Assembly: GCA_964352025.1 (NCBI GenBank)
Contig: CAYGPZ010000001.1
Coordinates: 124,001 to 188,000, forward strand
From: Hirschia sp964352025
Lineage (GTDB): Bacteria > Pseudomonadota > Alphaproteobacteria > Caulobacterales > Hyphomonadaceae
DNA: 64,000 bases
Reading direction: 5' to 3'
Shown here piece by piece: positions 32,995 to 41,308 of this stretch. The position numbers and the translations under genes were made by a program. The notes under the pieces were generated by a model. It saw nothing but the letters and a program-made list of their open reading frames with translations, had not been told where the DNA came from and did not search any database. The first letter of the stretch is position 1. Each line of letters starts with the position of its first letter.

Positions 32995-34551
32995 TTAGAA
33001 TTTTACTATATTTGCCCAATCAATGAAAGTTATGAGACTAGCTGTCATTACGCCGAGTGCGAATACGATTATCCAACCTAGAGGATTGGATTTAGGTTTT
33101 TCCGGCACGGGTGGAGTTTCAAATTGTATCAGTGCGTTTTCAACTCGGTCCATAAATTCGGGTAGGCGCTTAATACGGTTGGTAGCTTCACTAGCCACGC
33201 TCTGCGCGAGTTTGGATGCACCGACAGGCCCAAATTCACGTGCAACCCAACGCTCGACAATTGGACGCGCTGATTCCCAGATATCATGCGGTGGATAGAT
33301 TGATCTTGCGACGCCTTCTACCTGAACCATGGTTTTTTGAATAAGAACAAGTTCAGGACGCATGCGCATTCCAAATTGTTCTGTAATATCAAATAGTTGC
33401 ATTATTATTCGACCCATAGGCAGGTCTTCAGCGGTCTGTCCGTGAATAGGTTCACCCACAGACCTTAGCGCTTGTGCAAAATCATCCATGGAGTGTTCAG
33501 TTGGCACATATCCATTTTCAAAATGCACGCGCGCAAGACGTGTGTAATTGCGTGTCAAAAATCCGTTTATGATTTCTGCCAGAAATAGTCTTTCTTGCGG
33601 ACCGATGCGTCCCATGATTCCAAAATCAATAAAGGTGAGTTCATATTGATCACCTTCTTTTTCTGGAGCGTGCAATATCATATTGCCTTCATGGATATCG
33701 GCATGGAAAAAGCCGTGATCCAGAGCAGACGCTAAAAAGCTGCGATTGACCTTATACGCGAGTGCTTTCCTGTCTTCGTCAGCCATGTTTTCAAGTTGCG
33801 TCATGGCTAAGCCAGAAATCCACTCGGTCGTCAGAACGCGTTTGCTTGTTCTTTTCCAGTCAACTTCTGGCGCGCCTGCATAACCATCGATTTTGAGAAC
33901 TTCTTTAAATTCAGATGCGGCTCCGGCTTCAAAACGTAGATCGAGTTCTAAAGTAAGCGAACGGGCGATCGTTTCCACGGCATCGACAGGTCTCATACGG
34001 CGTGAGTCCGGAACAAATTTTTCGACCATTCGTGCTAGACGCCTTAAAGCGCGTAGTTCTTTTTCGATGTGTTTTTCAACATCAGGCCGTAAAATTTTGA
34101 GCGCCTTAAAACCGTCTTCTGTTTTGATCTTGTGAACTTGAGAAATGGAGGCTGCTGCAATAGGGGGCTCTAGCTTTGAAAAGAGCGTTTCACATTCGTC
34201 ACCAAATTCTGCTTTTAGCGCTTTTTCGGCCAAGGCAACGGAAAAAGGCGGGACCCTATCTTTCAGCCTTGAAAGGTCTTGGGCGTTTTTGATACCAATA
34301 ATGTCGGGGCGGGTCGCGAGAATTTGCCCGAGCTTAACATAAGCAGGACCCATTTTTTCCAGCGCAGTCGCAAGGCGCTCACCCGTGCTTTTCTTTTTAT
34401 TCCCGCCTGAGAATAAGCGCAGCATCATGCCGACTAGCTTTCCCGGCCAAGGCAAATGGCGGCGAATGTCATCTGGTATTAGGACATCATGTCTGGCGAG
34501 TGTCAGTCCCGCTTTAATCAAGCGGGTATAATCGGCGATAGCTTTGAACAT
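32995..34551 (-). CDS. ubiB: Ubiquinone biosynthesis protein UbiB (ABC1/ADCK-type atypical kinase)
   Basis: A 518-aa membrane-associated ATPase required for ubiquinone synthesis. Visible hallmarks are KxGQ (AYVKLGQILATRPD), the alanine-rich loop AAASISQVH, ADIHEGNM (catalytic loop), and DFGIMGRIG (metal site). A C-terminal transmembrane segment (LGWIIVFALGVMTASLITFI) anchors it. It starts 6 bp after the ubiE stop, so the two are co-translated. Confidence 0.95.
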   Translation of the reverse strand: MFKAIADYTRLIKAGLTLARHDVLIPDDIRRHLPWPGKLVGMMLRLFSGGNKKKSTGERLATALEKMGPAYVKLGQILATRPDIIGIKNAQDLSRLKDRVPPFSVALAEKALKAEFGDECETLFSKLEPPIAAASISQVHKIKTEDGFKALKILRPDVEKHIEKELRALRRLARMVEKFVPDSRRMRPVDAVETIARSLTLELDLRFEAGAASEFKEVLKIDGYAGAPEVDWKRTSKRVLTTEWISGLAMTQLENMADEDRKALAYKVNRSFLASALDHGFFHADIHEGNMILHAPEKEGDQYELTFIDFGIMGRIGPQERLFLAEIINGFLTRNYTRLARVHFENGYVPTEHSMDDFAQALRSVGEPIHGQTAEDLPMGRIIMQLFDITEQFGMRMRPELVLIQKTMVQVEGVARSIYPPHDIWESARPIVERWVAREFGPVGASKLAQSVASEATNRIKRLPEFMDRVENALIQFETPPVPEKPKSNPLGWIIVFALGVMTASLITFIDWANIVKF

Positions 34552-34557
34552 TGTGAG

Positions 34558-35316
34558 TTAGACCGCCCAGCCTGTGTGAAGGGCTGCGACGCCGCCAGTA
34601 TAATTTGTGAAGGAGACTTTGGAGAAGCCAGCTTCTTCTATCATTTGCGCAAATTTTTCCTGTTTAGGAAAACGGCGGATCGATTCAACAAGGTATTGAT
34701 AGCTATCCTTGTCACCCGTGACGAGTTTTCCTAACTGTGGAATCACATTGAAAGAATAGGCATCGTAAGCGGCCTGCATCTCTTTTGTGGCCATGTGCGA
34801 AAATTCAAGACAGGCAAAACGGCCACCCGGTTTGAGGACGCGTCTGAATTCTCTAAGGGCTGCGGGGATATCAACGACGTTGCGGATACCAAAAGATATT
34901 GTCACCACATCAACGCATTTGTCAGGAATAGGTAGGCACGTGGCGTCAGCACACGCCCAGATGAGACCATCATCGCCGCGTTGGTCTAGTCCGGCTAAAA
35001 GCATGTCATCATTAATGTCAGTAACGATGGCTCTGGCAGGTTCACCGCCACGGCGTTGGCGTACTTCTTCGGCTTTGGCGACAAATGCACGAGCGATATC
35101 GCCTGTACCACCCGCACAGTCGAGAAGGACTTCACCGGGTTGCGGGTTGAGGCGGGCAATTGTGTTTGCTTTCCAGATGCGGTGGACGCCTGCAGACATC
35201 AAATCATTCATGAGGTCGTATTTCGTCGCAACTGAGCGGAAAACACCCTTGACGCGTGAGACTTTTTCTTCTTGTGAAACGTCTTCAAACCCGAATGATA
35301 CTTTTTCGTCCGTCAT
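34558..35316 (-). CDS. ubiE: Ubiquinone/menaquinone C-methyltransferase
   Basis: A 252-aa SAM-dependent methyltransferase acting on the quinone ring. The SAM loop is LLDCAGGTGDIARAF; YDLMNDLMSAGVHRIWK at the N-terminus and FGIRNVVDIPAALREFRRVLKPGGRFACLEFS in the middle are UbiE signatures. The ATG (MTDEKVSFG) is preferred to a TTG just before it. First gene of ubiE-ubiB; divergent from mutM. Confidence 0.95.
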   Translation of the reverse strand: MTDEKVSFGFEDVSQEEKVSRVKGVFRSVATKYDLMNDLMSAGVHRIWKANTIARLNPQPGEVLLDCAGGTGDIARAFVAKAEEVRQRRGGEPARAIVTDINDDMLLAGLDQRGDDGLIWACADATCLPIPDKCVDVVTISFGIRNVVDIPAALREFRRVLKPGGRFACLEFSHMATKEMQAAYDAYSFNVIPQLGKLVTGDKDSYQYLVESIRRFPKQEKFAQMIEEAGFSKVSFTNYTGGVAALHTGWAV

Positions 35317-35398
35317 CAATCTATTCCGTAGATTCGATTTGTATATTTTGCTTGTAACACCATAGGCGAAGCTTTCCTCTCACGCTATAGCTATATCC

Positions 35399-36244
35399 AT
35401 GCCAGAGTTGCCAGAAGTTGAGACTGTTCGACGCGGTTTGATTCCCGCAATGGAAGGTCGCGTCATAGAACGCGTTGAATTGCGCCGTTCTGATCTGCGT
35501 TTTCCATTCCCTGATGAATTTGCCGAACGCCTAAAAGGTGCGCGAGTTGATAAACTTTCAAGGCGTGCAAAATTTCTTATGGCGGAGCTCTCGTCTGGTG
35601 AGTTGCTTACTATGCATCTTGGTATGACGGGGAGATTTTCAATTGAAGGGAAGGGGTTTGAGGTTTTTGCGCATTCGACAACCGATAATCCCAAACATGA
35701 TCATGTGGTTTTCCACATGGAAGATGATGTGACGATAACATTTAACGATCCACGCCGTTTTGGATTTATGGAATTATACGGGGTTGGAGAGGCTGAAAAA
35801 TCCAAACGATTTTCCGAATTAGGGCCTGAACCTTTATCTAATCATTTCTCGTCAGCACATTTAATTAGTGTGCTTCAGAAAAAATCTTCTCCTATAAAGT
35901 CAGCTTTGCTAGACCAGCGCATCATCGCTGGATTGGGCAATATATATGTATGTGAAGCATTATTTCGTGCGGGTATTTCACCTCGGCGAAAATCGTCCAC
36001 GATAGTAGGCAAAAGAGCTGAGCGTCTGGCTCCTATTGTGAAAGATGTCATACGAGAAGCCATTGAAGCGGGCGGCTCTTCTATTTCAGACTTTGCGCAG
36101 ACAGATGGGAAACTAGGTTATTTTCAGCATAGTTTCTTGGTTTACGGACGCGAAGGAGAGCCTTGCAAAACCTGTGAGCATCCGATTGAGCGTATTGCGC
36201 AATCTGGTCGTTCAACATTCTTTTGTGGGGCGTGTCAAAAGTAA
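35399..36244 (+). CDS. mutM: Formamidopyrimidine-DNA glycosylase
   Basis: Removes 8-oxoguanine and FapyG and nicks the site. The protein is 281 aa. The catalytic N-terminal proline and E3 are in MPELPEVETVRRGL; the catalytic Lys is in the beta-loop (ARVDKLSRRAKF). The C-terminal zinc finger has four Cys (CKTCEHPIERIAQSGRSTFFCGAC). No ribosome-binding site precedes the ATG, and TATAGC lies only 8-13 nt upstream, so the message may be leaderless. Confidence 0.96.
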   Translation: MPELPEVETVRRGLIPAMEGRVIERVELRRSDLRFPFPDEFAERLKGARVDKLSRRAKFLMAELSSGELLTMHLGMTGRFSIEGKGFEVFAHSTTDNPKHDHVVFHMEDDVTITFNDPRRFGFMELYGVGEAEKSKRFSELGPEPLSNHFSSAHLISVLQKKSSPIKSALLDQRIIAGLGNIYVCEALFRAGISPRRKSSTIVGKRAERLAPIVKDVIREAIEAGGSSISDFAQTDGKLGYFQHSFLVYGREGEPCKTCEHPIERIAQSGRSTFFCGACQK

Positions 36245-36331
36245 GATTTTGACAAGAATAGGCTGCTAAACACTTATTTAAAGGCCATGCCTTTATGGCA
36301 ACAGCCCACTATAAATGTGAAAGGGCTAAGC

Positions 36332-36736
36332 ATGTTATTTCGTAAACACAGTATATGTCGTTTTTTTGCTTCAACGTTGTTTGCTCTTGTAATGTCATTG
36401 AGTTTTGCTGTACCAGCCAGCGCAGTAGATTTTTTAAGAGCAATTCAGGACCTTCCATTACCATCAGGGTTTGTGGAATTCGGGGACCCTGTTGAGTTTG
36501 AAACACCTTTTGGCAGAATCGTAGAAACGAAGGCTGAAGGGGCAGGAACGATAGATCAATCTTTAGCCTTTTATAAAGCGTCATTGCCAGCTTTTGGGTG
36601 GACGCTTGTTAAGGCGCCATTGGTGTTTGAGCGCGGAACCGAGCGGCTCTACATTGATGTAAAGAGTATTGATACTGGTGTTCGGGCTGAATTTAAATTG
36701 GTAGTTCAGCCTGCATCATCGATTATGAATGACTAG
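36332..36736 (+). CDS. Small exported protein, conserved-looking, unknown
   Basis: A 134-aa protein with a Sec signal peptide (hydrophobic FFASTLFALVMSLSFAVPASA, cleavage after ASA likely). The mature domain has alternating strands (SGFVEFGDPVEFETPFGRIVETKAEG) and a helix-strand end (IDQSLAFYKASLPAFGWTLVKAPLVFERGTERLYIDV). A similar product is often found beside mutM and echA in relatives, but it has no function I know. GAAAGGG lies 6 nt before this ATG, which excludes a longer frame. Confidence 0.72.
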   Translation: MLFRKHSICRFFASTLFALVMSLSFAVPASAVDFLRAIQDLPLPSGFVEFGDPVEFETPFGRIVETKAEGAGTIDQSLAFYKASLPAFGWTLVKAPLVFERGTERLYIDVKSIDTGVRAEFKLVVQPASSIMND

Positions 36737-36769
36737 AACGGCTTATGACACGCCGTAAGGAGAGCTTTT

Positions 36770-37555
36770 ATGAGCTATGAGATGATTGAAACCAACATAG
36801 AAGAAGCAACGGGAGTTGCATCTATTGTTCTAAATCGTCCAGAGCAACGTAATGCTCTTTCGTCCCAGCTTATGACTGAGCTTAGTGCTGCAGTCGAAGA
36901 ATTTGAAAAAGACGATCGTGTTGGGTGTATTGTTCTCTCTGGTAAAGGCGTCAAAGCGTTTGCTGGTGGTGCTGACATCAAAGAAATGGCGGACCGCACA
37001 TTTGCCCAGAATTACAAAGACAATTTTATCACCACCAATTGGGAGCGCGTCGCGCAGTGTCGTAAGCCGACAATAGCTGCAGTCATTGGTTACGCTCTTG
37101 GTGGTGGATGTGAGCTTGCGATGATGTGTGATATTATCGTTGCTGCTGAAAACGCCAAGTTTGGTCAGCCAGAAATTAATTTGGCTTTATTGCCAGGTGC
37201 GGGTGGTACGCAACGTCTGACTCGCTTTGTTGGAAAATCGACTGCTATGGATATGTGCCTGACGGGTCGCATGTTGTCGGCGCAAGAAGCGCTTTCTTCT
37301 GGGCTTGTTGCACGCGTGGCACCGACAGATGAATTATTGGATCTAGCAAATGAGATGGCCAAAACAATTGCAGGCAAGTCTCGCATGGCGTCCATGATGG
37401 TAAAAGAAGCTGTTAACACAGCATATGAAACGACGCTTTCTCAAGGTGTTCAGTTCGAGCGCAGGGCGTTTCACTCTGTATTTGCCTTAGAAGATGCAGC
37501 TGAAGGCATGGCTGCTTTCTCTGAAAACAGGCCTGCGCGCTGGCACAACAAGTAA
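36770..37555 (+). CDS. Enoyl-CoA hydratase
   Basis: A 261-aa crotonase-fold enzyme that hydrates trans-2-enoyl-CoA in beta-oxidation. The oxyanion-hole and active-site segments are AFAGGADIKEMADR, GYALGGGCELAMMCDIIVA and GQPEINLALLPGAGGTQRL, with both catalytic-type Glu (in GGGCEL and QPEINL). The end is ENRPARW. TAAGGAG precedes the ATG. It belongs to the mutM-echA-rpsT-dnaA order seen in Caulobacter relatives. Confidence 0.92.
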   Translation: MSYEMIETNIEEATGVASIVLNRPEQRNALSSQLMTELSAAVEEFEKDDRVGCIVLSGKGVKAFAGGADIKEMADRTFAQNYKDNFITTNWERVAQCRKPTIAAVIGYALGGGCELAMMCDIIVAAENAKFGQPEINLALLPGAGGTQRLTRFVGKSTAMDMCLTGRMLSAQEALSSGLVARVAPTDELLDLANEMAKTIAGKSRMASMMVKEAVNTAYETTLSQGVQFERRAFHSVFALEDAAEGMAAFSENRPARWHNK

Positions 37556-37602
37556 AAAACACCCCTAAACAAAAGGAAATGTCAGAATCTGAAGATTCTA
37601 CA

Positions 37603-37631
37603 TTGACGAAAAATACGCCTGTTGGTATCTA
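37603..37631 (+). promoter_or_regulatory. Probable sigma-70-type promoter for rpsT
   Basis: TTGACG and TATCTA separated by 17 bp, about 75 nt before the rpsT start codon. This placement also argues that rpsT does not begin at the earlier in-frame start. Confidence 0.5.
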
Positions 37632-37705
37632 CGCCGCTTCCGAGTGGTCCGCTATATGTCCTGCAGGTCGCTCTAATTCAATTTTATGTCCGGAGACTGC
37701 ACTAT

Positions 37706-37969
37706 ATGGCCAATACTAGTTCCGCCAAAAAAATGGTACGCAAGATCGCCCGGCGGACGGCTGTTAACAAGAATCGCCGTTCCCGTATGCGTACATTCAT
37801 TCGTCGCGTTGAAGAAGCAATCACAGGCGGCGACCAAGCTGCTGCTAAAGCTGCTCTTCAAGCTGCTGAGCCAGAAATCATGCGTGCTGTGAGTAAGGGT
37901 ATCCTTCATCGCAACACTGGATCACGTAAAGTATCCCGCTTGAGTTCTCGCGTTAAAGCGATGGCGTAA
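37706..37969 (+). CDS. rpsT: 30S ribosomal protein S20
   Basis: An 87-aa basic helical protein that binds 16S rRNA. It shows the S20 pattern MANTSSAKKMVRKIARRTAVNKNRRSRMRTFIRRVEEAI and the C-terminal HRNTGSRKVSRLSSRVKAM. ATG start at MANT, the universal N-terminus. It lies 500 bp before dnaA, as in Caulobacter. Confidence 0.97.
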   Translation: MANTSSAKKMVRKIARRTAVNKNRRSRMRTFIRRVEEAITGGDQAAAKAALQAAEPEIMRAVSKGILHRNTGSRKVSRLSSRVKAMA

Positions 37970-37997
37970 GCAAAATCAATCATTTGATTTGAATTTG

Positions 37998-38028
37998 AAG
38001 GCAGGTATCATAGCTTGCCTTTATTTTT
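37998..38028 (+). terminator. Terminator after rpsT
   Basis: AAGGCA and TGCCTT pair across a 12-nt loop, followed by TATTTTT. Short stem, so moderate support. Confidence 0.5.
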
Positions 38029-38071
38029 GCCTATATTATTGCTAATAGCAATATCCAGACATTTGGATCGC

Positions 38072-38275
38072 TGTGAGTAAGTTTTTCACAGTCTGTGTCT
38101 TGTAAATAATTCGTAAATGGGCAAGCCGATTCGTGTGTATAACTCATCCGTATGCCGAGTAGTTTTTTTATAAAAAAAGAGTCTTTTTTCGCTTGCGTTT
38201 TTTCTTTTTTTTATACCCCGCTGGAATCTATTGAGTTTTTATTTTTTTCCTCGATTTGACAAAAAAAATCTTTCG
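38072..38275. other. Origin-like region: DnaA-box-like sites and AT-rich tract before dnaA
   Basis: The 500-bp gap before dnaA contains TGTGTATAA at 38134-38142, an exact match (reverse strand) to the DnaA box TTATNCACA, and one-mismatch boxes at 38072-38080 (TGTGAGTAA) and 38082-38090 (TTTTTCACA). A strongly AT-rich stretch with A and T runs spans about 38161-38275. This could be an origin element or the DnaA-autoregulated dnaA promoter region. Nothing gene-like is present. Confidence 0.45.
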
Positions 38276-38305
38276 GCGGGTGGTGCTATAGGGTGAATTT
38301 CGCCG

Positions 38306-38335
38306 TTGACTGGTAAGGTTAATTTTGTTGATTAT
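38306..38335 (+). promoter_or_regulatory. Possible dnaA promoter
   Basis: TTGACT and GATTAT separated by 18 bp, about 145 nt before the dnaA start. Weak -10. Confidence 0.35.
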
Positions 38336-38479
38336 AGGCCCTCAGTAAAGTTTCTTCTTGTACTATAAAACGGGCTCCACACACCAACTGTTCCATGGGT
38401 GTGAACAGGTGAGGTTTGTCCGAAAATATAATAGGCGGGAAGGGACGAAATAAAAATAAGAATTTGGGCTGTGGGTAAG

Positions 38480-39982
38480 ATGGATAACCAAACGAAAATA
38501 GAGTCTCAGTCTCTTTTGGGAGAACTGGATTTACAAGCGGAAAGATTGTCCGAGGGTGGTCGTGGACCTGCCATTTGGAATGACGTTCGCGCTAAACTAC
38601 GTGATTTATACGGGAGCAGCACTTTCAATAAATGGATGGCTTCTTTGGTCTTTGTGGCTGAAGTAGAAGGCGTGGCAACTTTGTCTGCCGAATCCAAAAT
38701 TGATCGTGAAAGAATTGAGCGCGATTACATGCGCAATATAATAGGTGTATGGGCTGCCCTTGACCCCAAGGCCAGGCCATTAAACCTTGTCGCTGACGCT
38801 GATCTTTGTGGCGATTTGAAAGATTTGGCACGTCGCAATCGGGTCCACCAATTAGGTGGTTCCGAGAATAAAGAAAGTCGACCTACTGAACTTGCTCTTG
38901 CTAGCGATCAGACAACGACAGATTTCGCTCAAGGTGTCGACCTTACACAGACGTTTGATACATTGGTCGAAGGTGACAGCAACCAGCTAGCTGCCAATAT
39001 TGCTCGCAAAGTTGCGGCTGGTATTGTCGGACCAGTTTCAGTTGTTTTGTTTTATGGTGCGCACGGTGTTGGTAAGACACATTTATTGCGTGCTATCGAA
39101 CATGACTGTGCAATTCAAAATAAAGCTAAATCTGCAGTATATATGAGTGCAGAAGACTTTATGCTGACATTTGTAGAAGGTGTGCGCCAGAAAGATACGA
39201 GTACTCAACGCAACCGTATTCGTAACGCTGATGTCGTCTTGCTTGATGATCTTCAATTGATCACTTCTAGAGCGGCAACGCTGAAAGAGTTCTTTCAACA
39301 TCTACGTGCCGTGACGTCTAATGGCGGAAAGGTCGTTCTTTCTGCGGATGCGGCGCCAACTAGATTGGAAAGTTTAGATGATCGTATGCGCGACGATATT
39401 CAGGGAGGTGTCGTTGTTGAAGTGCACCGTCCAGAAATCGAAATGCGTGCAGAAATTATCCGATCGAAAATTGCTATCATTCAAGAAGATTTTCCAGAGT
39501 TTGAGTTGGAAGAAGCTTGGATTGAACAAATGGCCGAACGCCTAACTGCTTCTGGCCGTGCATTATATGGAGCTGTGCGAAACGTGTTTGCTGGAACTGT
39601 GCTTGCGAATAAACCTGTGACAGAAGCCGCTGTTGAAAATGCAATACGTCTTATCGTAGGTGAGCGCCGCGCACCTAAGATTGATACGATCAAGGACGTT
39701 GTTGCAAAATTCTATGGCGTGACGAAAGCAGATTTAGATGCAGCTTCTCGTCGTCGTAATTTGGCTCAGCCCCGTCAAATAGCGATGTATTTCTGTCGCG
39801 AGCTGACAACATGTTCTTACCCGTTGATTGGATTTAATTTTGGTAAACGTGACCATACAACAGTAATCTACGCTTGCCGTAAGGTTCAGGAACGTATGGA
39901 TGACGAGCCGGAATTGGCAGAAGAAATTACAAAATTGCAGCGTCAGATCCTTGATGACCCTCGCAATCAGCAATTTAAGTAG
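38480..39982 (+). CDS. dnaA: Chromosomal replication initiator DnaA
   Basis: About 500 aa. Domain I is at the N-terminus (IWNDVRAKLRDLYGSSTFNKWMASL); the AAA+ domain has GDSNQLAANIARKVA and Walker A GAHGVGKT (near residue 193), Walker B VVLLDDLQLI; the C-terminal DNA-binding domain has RRRNLAQPRQIAMYFCRELTTCSYPLIGFNFGKRDHTTVIYA. Several usually near-invariant positions differ from common DnaA (FNFGKRDHTTVIYA instead of the common FGGRDHSTVLHA). ATG is preferred over an in-frame GTG three codons upstream; the ribosome-binding site does not decide. Followed by dnaN-recF-gyrB. Confidence 0.95.
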   Translation: MDNQTKIESQSLLGELDLQAERLSEGGRGPAIWNDVRAKLRDLYGSSTFNKWMASLVFVAEVEGVATLSAESKIDRERIERDYMRNIIGVWAALDPKARPLNLVADADLCGDLKDLARRNRVHQLGGSENKESRPTELALASDQTTTDFAQGVDLTQTFDTLVEGDSNQLAANIARKVAAGIVGPVSVVLFYGAHGVGKTHLLRAIEHDCAIQNKAKSAVYMSAEDFMLTFVEGVRQKDTSTQRNRIRNADVVLLDDLQLITSRAATLKEFFQHLRAVTSNGGKVVLSADAAPTRLESLDDRMRDDIQGGVVVEVHRPEIEMRAEIIRSKIAIIQEDFPEFELEEAWIEQMAERLTASGRALYGAVRNVFAGTVLANKPVTEAAVENAIRLIVGERRAPKIDTIKDVVAKFYGVTKADLDAASRRRNLAQPRQIAMYFCRELTTCSYPLIGFNFGKRDHTTVIYACRKVQERMDDEPELAEEITKLQRQILDDPRNQQFK

Positions 39983-40008
39983 ATTTTTCGTGCATTTGGG
40001 GGGGCTTT

Positions 40009-40036
40009 CGTCAGGTTTTTTGGAACTTGACGTTTG
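40009..40036 (+). terminator. Possible terminator after dnaA
   Basis: CGTCAGGTT and AACTTGACG form a 9-bp stem (one G-U) with a 6-nt loop; the following T tract is weak (TTTG). Confidence 0.4.
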
Positions 40037-40068
40037 TAGAGGCTTCCCTCACATAAAAAACTAGCTAA

Positions 40069-40104
40069 AGTTTCGGCCCGCCCCTATAAAGGTGGGCCGA
40101 AACT
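40069..40104. other. Very strong hairpin between dnaA and dnaN
   Basis: AGTTTCGGCCC and GGGCCGAAACT form an 11-bp perfect stem around a small loop CGCCCCTATAAAGGT-type. No T tract follows in either direction. Function unknown; see findings. Confidence 0.5.
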
Positions 40105-40170
40105 ATATGGGTTTAGGTTTAGCGAGTATTTCTTGCTATATGACATTCGTTCCAACGCAGGTGACTGCAT

Positions 40171-41295
40171 ATGAAGCTGACAATCGACCGCGGTGCTTTG
40201 ATGAAAGCACTATCTCACGTTCAAAATGTTGTGGAGCGTCGCAACACGATTCCGATTTTATCGAACGTTCTTATCGATGCCGAAGGCACGAGTTTGCGGT
40301 TGACTGCGACTGATCTGGATATGGAAGCGTCAGATACAACGATTGCCCATATTGAAAAGTCTGGCTCTATAACGGCTCCCGCGCAAACACTCTTTGATGT
40401 TGTTAGAAAATTACCAGATGGTTCTGACATCGGATTGTTGCTTGATACAGAGACACGTCGATTGACGATCACGTCGGGCCGCTCCCGATTTGCATTGCCG
40501 ACTTTGCCTGCGGACGATTTCCAGACAATGTCGAAAGAAGAAGCGCCTAATAGTTTTGAAATTTCTGCGTCTGAGTTCCGTCGTCTAATCGACAAGACGA
40601 AATTTGCGATCTCGACGGAAGAAACACGCTATTACCTAAACGGTGTGTTTATGCAGGGAACTGAAGTAGGTGGTTCTACGAAATTGCGCACTGTTGCAAC
40701 AGATGGACACCGTTTGGCGCTTGCCGAGACAGATGCACCAAAGGGTGCTGAAGCTTTGCCGGGTATCATCATTCCACGCAAAGCTGTTGCCGAAATTCGT
40801 CGTCTATTGGACGATGCAGCTCAAGACAGTGATGTGACTGTTTCAACGTCTGAATCTAAGATTGTTGTGAAGGTTGGAGACGCAGTCATTACATCCAAGC
40901 TTATTGATGGTTCTTTCCCCGATTACACACGTGTTATTCCGCAATCTAACGAGAAAATTCTTGTTTTGAAGAATGCAGAATTTAAGAGCGCAGTTGATCG
41001 TGTGGCAACTGTATCAGCTGAACGTTCGCGTTCTGTGAAATTGACGATTGAAAATGATAAGCTTGTTTTGCAGGTTTCTAATGCTGAAACAGGGCAGGGT
41101 GTTGAAGAGCTAGAAGCTCAATACAATGACGAGCCATTGGAAATTGGTTTCAATGCGCGTTATTTGCTTGATGTGACACAGCAAATTGAAGGTGATGACA
41201 TTCGCTTTGAATTGAATGATGGAGCATCTTCAGCGCGCGTAACAGATTTAGCCGATCAGGCTGCGCAATATGTCTTAATGCCGTTGCGCGTCTGA
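40171..41295 (+). CDS. dnaN: DNA polymerase III beta sliding clamp
   Basis: A 374-aa ring-forming processivity factor. It has three clamp repeats; typical segments are MKLTIDRGALMKALSHVQNVVERRNTIPILSNVL, the central TDGHRLALAE and a C-terminal MPLRV. Normal length. ATG start. Spacing of 13 bp to recF suggests a dnaN-recF operon. Confidence 0.97.
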   Translation: MKLTIDRGALMKALSHVQNVVERRNTIPILSNVLIDAEGTSLRLTATDLDMEASDTTIAHIEKSGSITAPAQTLFDVVRKLPDGSDIGLLLDTETRRLTITSGRSRFALPTLPADDFQTMSKEEAPNSFEISASEFRRLIDKTKFAISTEETRYYLNGVFMQGTEVGGSTKLRTVATDGHRLALAETDAPKGAEALPGIIIPRKAVAEIRRLLDDAAQDSDVTVSTSESKIVVKVGDAVITSKLIDGSFPDYTRVIPQSNEKILVLKNAEFKSAVDRVATVSAERSRSVKLTIENDKLVLQVSNAETGQGVEELEAQYNDEPLEIGFNARYLLDVTQQIEGDDIRFELNDGASSARVTDLADQAAQYVLMPLRV

Positions 41296-41308
41296 TTTTA
41301 GCTACCTG

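Noticed and set aside
37622..37705. Longer rpsT reading frame
   Set aside because: The extra 28 codons overlap the likely promoter and do not belong to S20.
38319..38333. CtrA-type site (TTAA-N7-TTAA) before dnaA
   Set aside because: The second half-site (GATT) does not match.
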